DNA of 64,000 nt from Cordilura impudica (taxonomy: Eukaryota > Arthropoda > Insecta > Diptera > Scathophagidae), in the NCBI GenBank assembly GCA_963682025.1, contig OY821521.1, positions 119,079,520-119,143,519 on the forward strand. Reading direction: 5' to 3'. Position numbers and translations under genes: made by a program. Each line of letters opens with the position of its first letter. Position 1 is the first letter of the stretch. This document shows, piece by piece, positions 58,337 to 64,000 of this stretch. Below the pieces are notes generated by a model. The model was not told the origin of the DNA and made no database searches. It was given only the letters and a program-made list of their open reading frames with translations.

Positions 58337-58628
58337 ATTTTGTTTTGTATTTGATCTTATTTTTTTTTTCGTTTCTTTGTTTTTTTATTTGTATTGGGGT
58401 TTTTTTTTTAGAAACACTTGTTCTTTAATGATAATGTTTTCTTTTCTATTTTAATAATTTTTATTAAGGTTTTTGTGTTTTGAAACTAGTGAAAGTGTTT
58501 ATTTATATTTATCTTTCACTTTTGAGATGTGTTTTTCAGTTTAATAATATTGTTAAAAACACCGGTATTTTAGAAAAATTTATGCGAGCACAAGTAAACC
58601 ACGTCCGTTCACAATGAAAGCCAAATGC
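58337..58628 (-). other. LINE Y 5' UTR
   Basis: T-rich on the plus strand, no ORF. The minus strand near the 5' end contains GGACGTG (about 58,597-58,603), a DPE-like heptamer, but without a correctly spaced initiator. Confidence 0.45.
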
Positions 58629-58650
58629 ATTCAACCTAGTAATTCACCAT
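58629..58650 (+). pseudogene. Continuation of the second gypsy RT after LINE Y
   Basis: ATTC followed by AACCTAGTAATTCACCAT encodes the sequence that follows VI in Ty3/gypsy RTs (QPSNSPY). The match stops at the duplication junction near 58,650. Confidence 0.6.
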
Positions 58651-60059
58651 ATCCAATAATTATAATAATTGTTAACTAGTCCACATATATTTGTATAAAT
58701 GCCGTATATTTTCTGTGGTTGTTAAATTATCAACCCCAACCTCTTCTTTTTCATATTAAGTTTGTTTTTATAAACTGGACATTCTTTGTTTGATGTGACG
58801 TGATTTTCATCAAGTCCCATATTTAATTTCTTATTATCTCTAATACAATTAATACATTTATTTATTATTTCTTTTTCGCATTCCTTTGATCTGAGTTCCA
58901 TGGCACTTATAACATGTTTCTTAATTTTTACATTCACTCGCTTTATGATTGTATCCTTGACATTTATAGCACATCAAAATATCAGTCCCATCAAATATTC
59001 TACATTTTTGCCACCCAATGTTTAATTTTTGTGCTGCCTTAATCTTTGTGTATGTTTCCTTGTCTACTATTATTTTACTATTATAAATTACTTTATTATA
59101 TTTTTTAAATTCGTAGGATTTTACTACTTTCATTTCATGTTCTTGTAATTGTTGATTTTGTCTCTTTATTTTTTCTATAAGTTCATCATCTGCATATTTA
59201 AATGACATGTCAGTTATAATTATTGACATATCATTTTCATTTGGCGCTTTTATTTCGTATGTTTCACCCATTTCATTTTCAATAGCATTTTTAATTTTAT
59301 TTCTTTCTTCATCATTTTCACTTTGTATCACAATTGTACCATTTTTTCTATTTTCAATGTTTGTTATATTTAGGTTAACTGGATCTACCTGATTGTTTAG
59401 GTCCTCCTTTGTTTTTTCTATTTTTTGTTTTTCCTTTGGTTTTATTATAAGGGGAACTTGTTTTTTAACATCTGGCAACACCGTATTTCTTTTAACTGTG
59501 TCAGCAAATGACAGTTTGTTTTGTTTATCATTATTTTCCTTCATAACTTTTTTTATCTCTTTACACATCTTTTCATTACTTTCTTCAATAGTGGTATAAA
59601 TCTCTTTATTTTTACTTTCATATTCGCTTACAACATTGCAAATTTTTTTTTATTTCATCGACGTTTTTTTCACATATTTTTTGTGCATTGTCTAATTTTT
59701 AAAGTCTCTTCATAACGTTTTTCTACTGCCTCTAATAAGCGTTTAATTTCATTTTCATTTTGTTTTAGTGATGATTCGAATTCACATTTGTATTCAACTA
59801 AATTTATTTTGTTTTTGTGAACACCATCTTGTATTTCTTTTAACACCATGTCAACATCATGTATATATTGAAGACAATCACCACACATAAACCGCACAAA
59901 ATTATCCTCATCAAGAATTTTAACCGAATATTGGTCAACACCCGCGCACTTTACAGAACAGTGATACACCTTTTTGCACACACCAGCATAGCTAATTCCT
60001 GACTCTCCACGTATTGAGGCTTTACATTTGTGACACTCAGCCATGGCTGGGTCGGGCAA
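58650..60059 (-). pseudogene. LINE X ORF1, copy B, with start of ORF2
   Basis: Duplicate of 49,955-51,410 with a 210-bp loss just inside the junction. The N-terminus is more complete than in copy A: from 60,059, MPDPAMAECHKCKASIRG, CKKVYHCSVKCAGVD, FVRFMCGDCLQYIHDVD and a coiled coil, with a frame change near 59,690. A nonsense change (GAA to TAA) at about 58,921 after CYKCQGYNHKASEC is private to this copy. The second knuckle frame change and the TAA before ORF2 are shared. Confidence 0.75.
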
Positions 60060-60462
60060 TTAATTAAATTTTTATTAACGAAATAAATGTTTTTTCTTTA
60101 TTAAACTTATAAACAAGTTTAAACTTTTGTTTTATTTGTCGTTTTTTTAAAGTCCTATCTTTTTTAAACAACAATTTATATATTTTTTAGTTATTTTGCG
60201 GAGCTTCTTAAAATTTTGGTCTTTTCAAAAGTTGGCATCACTAATTTTGTTAATATTGCATGTTCTTTAAAATGTTTTACATATATGTACGTATGATTTT
60301 TGGTGTTACTACAAATTCTAATAGTGGGAAATTCCTTTTAACATGTGAAAAGCTTAAATTCTACATATTTCTCAAATATGGCAATATTTTAGCAGAAAAT
60401 TGAGAGCGCTTTCAGAACATCTTTTGATATAACAATTCGTTGATAAGCGGACAAAACCAAAA
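60060..60462 (+). other. Non-coding stretch before hAT copy B
   Basis: Repeats 51,411-51,813 with a few substitutions; no ORF. Confidence 0.5.
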
Positions 60463-62692
60463 ATGTCTTCGAAACAACGAAGTTTGAAAAGTTACTTTTC
60501 CAAAAAACATAATTGTGCAACTAACTAGCCCTTCAAATGTTGGCATACAAAAAAAGGCAGAATGTAGTTGGAAGTTCTGGATAATGATTTTAACTCTATC
60601 ACTTCGGTCAGTACTCCGATTTTTGCACCCAGTACAAGCTCTCCGGCATCTTCCAGCAGTACTACGACTCAAGCAACTTCCAGCAGTACTACGACTCTGG
60701 CATCTTCCAGCAGTACTTCAACTCTGTCATCCAATACAATGGCGAAACATTCTAAGTTCTTGGCCAAATGGTTAAGGGATTTCCCGTGGATAATTCATAA
60801 TGAACAAGTTGGCAAAGCTTTCTGTAAAACTTGTAAGAAATGCCAGCTTCAAGGCATTATGGCTACCAGAGGTACTGCCAACTTCCAGCGCTCGAATTTT
60901 GTTAGACACGAAAGTTCAGATGAACATAAAGCTGCTATGAATGCTCCTCGTCAAGCTGCTCAGTTAACAAACACTATAGAATAAATGACTAATCAAGTTT
61001 CAGAATCAGATATGATTTTATTTAGAACTGTCTGCATGATAAGCAAGGAAGAACTCGCTCAACGCAAGTTTAAACCATTGATGATGTTACAAATTGCTAA
61101 TGGGGTGAAATTAAATCCTGAATATGTGAATATGCATCATAGGAAAGTTACTTAAGTTGAATCAGCTCTATCGGACACGCTCTATGACCAGCTATTGGAG
61201 GATCTACAGAAAAGCCCAGTAATGTCCATTTGGATTGATGAGAGTACTGATATTACTGTGACAAAGAAATTTATTATTTATGTCAAATATATAAAGGACT
61301 GCCAGCAACAAGTACGATTTTGGGCCAACTTGTCAATGGAAGGGATTCCCTGCGATGCTGATAATATTACGAAAACTTTACTGACGTTTTTGGAGAAAAA
61401 CCGTGTTCCTATAACTAAAGTTGTGGGTTTGGGAACAGATGGCGCAGCAGTGATGATGGGGTCTAAAACTGGAGTTGGTGTTCAGCTGAAAAATGAAACG
61501 CCATTATTGATACACGCCCACTGCATTGCACACAAGCTGGCTCTTGCAGTGAGTCAAGCTGCCGAAGAAGTGCCCAAGATAAGCAAGGTGCAATCAACAA
61601 TCAACAGCCTTCATACATTCTTCAAGCTGAAGGAAATGCAGGCCATTCTCCAACAGAAGCAGCTGACACTGAAGTACCAGCATAGTGTACGTTGGCTGTC
61701 GTTGGGCAAAGCTGTTGAAGCAATTCATGAAAGTTATGACAGCCTAGTTTTAGTGCTCACAGAAGAAGCTGCTACTTCAGACCCTAAAGCTTCTGGATTG
61801 CTAAAAGCAATTCAAGCTTATGACTTTATAAGAACAATATGTTTATTGAGGGACATCTTACAGCTTATTGATCGACTTTCCATGTGTTTTCAACAAATAA
61901 CCTAAGTTTCAGCCTTTTGGTTGATAGATTACAGGTCGTTTAGAGAAAATGGGCAAAGAGCCTGGAAAATATTTAACAGCATTTTTGAATGAGATGAAAG
62001 AAACAAATGGTTACTACAGAGACATAAAAATTTCTTCCAATAACCTATCACAAAATAGTTTCCAGAAAGGAAAAGACGTTTTTTTATGCATACTGGTAAA
62101 TAACCTCCATAAACGGTTTGACGATGACACCATGGAAACATTTTTAAATTTCGACTTGGTAACTGCTCCTCCATCAAATAAATCTGTTGATGAAGCCATG
62201 GATAGTTTGATGATAATTTATTGCAATAAAGAACTATACCCTATATATAATAGCATTCTTCCTAAACAGGATAAGTTGCAGGATGAAAGGTATGAAGTAA
62301 AATTTATGTTAGAAAAAAACAAGGCCAAAATGGACATGCAAAAATTTTGCAAGTTGATTTGCATGTCAAATGAGCTAGGATATGCTGAGGATGAGGAGTG
62401 TATGTATCCAGAGTACATGAAATTGTTAATCATTGCCTTAACTTTACCAGTCTCTACTGCAGCTTGCGAAAGAGTATTTTCATACCAAATCCGCATAAAG
62501 AGTGATAAGCGAGCCAGACTTGGTGATAAACATGTGGAAATCCTTTCAAGGATTTCTTGCGAAGGCCCCGATTTTAATTTGAGTAAAGAAAATGGTGTTG
62601 TTCAATGTGACATGGATTTCGCTACTGCTGTAAAAAAGTGGAAAAAAAAAGTGAATGTGTATCACTGTCTTATTAACGCATATCACTGTTAA
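60463..62692 (+). pseudogene. hAT transposase, copy B
   Basis: Same structure and same internal stops as copy A. Private differences: a 24-bp in-frame loss near 61,624 (after INSLHTFF), and an intact C-terminal frame that runs past VQCDM to FATAVKKWKKK and ends at 62,692, where copy A has lost bases. The catalytic motifs are identical. Confidence 0.85.
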
Positions 62693-62816
62693 ATGTATAT
62701 ACATACATATATGTATATACATAAATGTATATACATACATATATACATATAAAGTGAATGTGTATCACTGTCTTATTAACGCATATCACTGTTAAATGTA
62801 TATACATACATATATA
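62649..62816 (+). repeat. Tandem duplication of ~106 bp at hAT copy B 3' end
   Basis: GTGAATGTGTATCACTGTCT and the following GTATATACATACATATA tract occur twice here (from about 62,651 and 62,755), once in copy A. The intervening ATGTATATACAT-rich sequence suggests replication slippage. Confidence 0.7.
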
Positions 62817-62971
62817 AATATCACTTTGTCATGTTTAAACATAAATACGAGTAGTAATTAATTTAGTCAAAAAATTTATTTTGCTGTAGTTTTAAAAAAT
62901 ACCCTTTAGTTTATGAAAATACCCCTTAAAATTTTAGGAGGGGGTGAAAATACCCTTTAATAATTCTGTAC

Positions 62972-62991
62972 TGGCGAACACTGATCCCGTA
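62972..62991 (+). repeat. hAT right end and target duplication, copy B
   Basis: TGGCGAACACTG followed by ATCCCGTA, exactly as at 54,241-54,260, so the hAT/LINE Y border was copied with the duplication. Confidence 0.8.
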
Positions 62992-64000
62992 GCTATATGT
63001 TTTATGTATACAATCTATATTGTGAAATTTCAGTAGTATGTTGTTGTAGATGCGGTTGCTTTATATGCATCAATTTCATTTTAGTGGCGTTTATTACCAA
63101 TCCATTGTCATGACACCATTTCGTAACAATATTCAGCTGGTCTTGCATTATATTATTAGCAGAATTTATATTTTTATGTGTAACAATTATTGCTGTGTCG
63201 TCTGCATATGCAAATGTTGTACTATTGTTGAGTATATAAATCATTTCGTTTGCATATATTAAGTACAATATAGGTCCAAACTTTTATCCTTGTGGTACTC
63301 CCTGACTAGAAAAAATTTCTTCGCTTAGGTTATTGTTGGTTTTAACCCTGTAGGACCGAAGATGAATATAATTTTTAAACCATTCTAAACAGCTTCCTCT
63401 TATTCCATTCCTTTCAAGAATTTCAATTAATTTATTATGCTGTAATGTGTCGAACGCTTTGCTAAAATCAATAAACAGTAATAGGCAATGTTTTTTATCA
63501 CTCACAATTTTGTTTATGAAATTTGAAAAATTACCCAATAGTTTGTTTATGTTTTTGCCTTTTTGGAAACCAAACTGGCTGTTGCTTATTATATTATATT
63601 TTTCTTTTAATCTTCGAACAACAATCTCTTCTATAATTTTTTCAACCGATGAGAGAATTGAGATTGGCCTGTAGTTATTATAATCTGATTTGACTCCGGG
63701 ATTTGTATATTGGTCGCACTATCGAGATTTTCAGCATGTTAGGCATGACCGATTCTTCCGAGCTTCTGTTTATCAGTGTGGTGAGAATTGGTGTAAGCAC
63801 TTCTGCGTTATACTTCAGATCTTATTCCGTCTATGCCTGCACTTTTATTCGTATTATAGCTCCTTAAAATATTAAAGATTTCTTCCTCGTTTGTATTTCT
63901 GAGATAAATTGTGTTTTGAATTGGAGTTTGAACAGTATTTCTTGTTTTTATATTACATTTGTGGATAATATTTTGTACACTTTCATTAAAATTTGTTGAA
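62992..64000 (-). pseudogene. LINE Y ORF2 RT, copy B (runs off window)
   Basis: Duplicate of 54,261-55,267. It has FAYADDTAIIV, the same TAA after FSSQGVPQG, and FIDFSKAFDTLQHNKLIE. A few substitutions separate it from copy A. The rest lies beyond the window. Confidence 0.8.

Larger units (their letters stand above)
43911..58628 (-). mobile_element. LINE Y, inserted in gypsy RT and itself multiply interrupted
   Basis: On the minus strand the 5' end is near 58,628, ORF1 runs 58,336 to about 57,330, ORF2 runs 57,277 to 44,083, and the 3' UTR ends in (TAATAA)n plus A-rich tail at 43,911. It is interrupted by a hAT transposon (44,831-54,252) and by a MITE (56,025-56,796). Subtracting these leaves an element of about 4.5 kb with both ORFs, i.e. 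near full length. Clade: CR1/L2-like or jockey-like, not resolved. Confidence 0.75.

Noticed and set aside
58597..58603. GGACGTG as a DPE for LINE Y
   Set aside because: No TCAKTY initiator at the required distance upstream on the minus strand.

Overview
The window is eukaryotic, AT-rich and almost entirely made of transposable elements. I found no convincing single-copy host gene, no tRNA or rRNA and no CRISPR. A dipteran fly, plausibly a calyptrate, is the best guess. The grounds are an Osvaldo/Ulysses-type Ty3/gypsy element with a tRNA-Lys-like primer site, jockey-like LINEs (one with an exactly spaced Inr and DPE), a Penelope-like element, a Transib transposase, hAT and CR1/L2-like elements, and a short inverted-repeat element with ACAAG(T/A)AAGAAAAT ends. 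The density of broken, nested elements suggests pericentromeric or other heterochromatin. No database search was possible, so family names rest on recognised motifs.

Layout. (1) 1-18,350: two head-to-tail copies of one Ty3/gypsy element on the minus strand (repeat unit 10,525 bp), with a shared ~2.9 kb LTR between them and the same disabling lesions in both. (2) 18,351-24,310: degraded fragments of several LINEs, a probable solo LTR, an A-rich low-complexity block and a small inverted-repeat element. (3) 24,585-31,010: arms of a palindrome-rich repeat around a degenerate jockey-like LINE (minus). That LINE was hit by a Penelope-like element and by a MITE. (4) 31,736-35,960: a nearly full-length jockey-like LINE (plus) with its core promoter. 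(5) 35,985-37,841: a Transib (RAG1-related) transposase pseudogene (minus). (6) 38,272-41,221: a CR1-like LINE (minus) with a palindrome at its 5' side. (7) 41,342-43,910: the 3' end of an RNase-H-bearing LINE and the 5' half of a second Ty3/gypsy element (plus).

(8) 43,911-58,632 is a stratigraphic nest. LINE Y (minus) sits inside the second gypsy's reverse transcriptase gene with TSD ATTC. A hAT transposon (44,831-54,252, TSD ATCCCGTA) sits inside LINE Y. LINE X (minus) sits inside the hAT. A long-inverted-repeat element (45,677-47,457, TSD ATTGAATTCA) sits inside the 3' end of LINE X. A MITE sits in LINE Y's endonuclease region. The long-inverted-repeat element carries an ORF resembling the C-terminal half of a ubiquitin-specific protease. 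(9) 58,650-64,000 is a second head-to-tail duplication (unit about 8.7 kb) repeating LINE X, hAT and LINE Y; it runs off the window.

These elements do not form a pathway; the window is best read as a record of successive insertions. The two points most worth following are the deubiquitinase-like cargo ORF, and a set of exon-like, phase-compatible open segments on the antisense strand of the first gypsy element, both between pol and the 3' LTR and inside the LTR.
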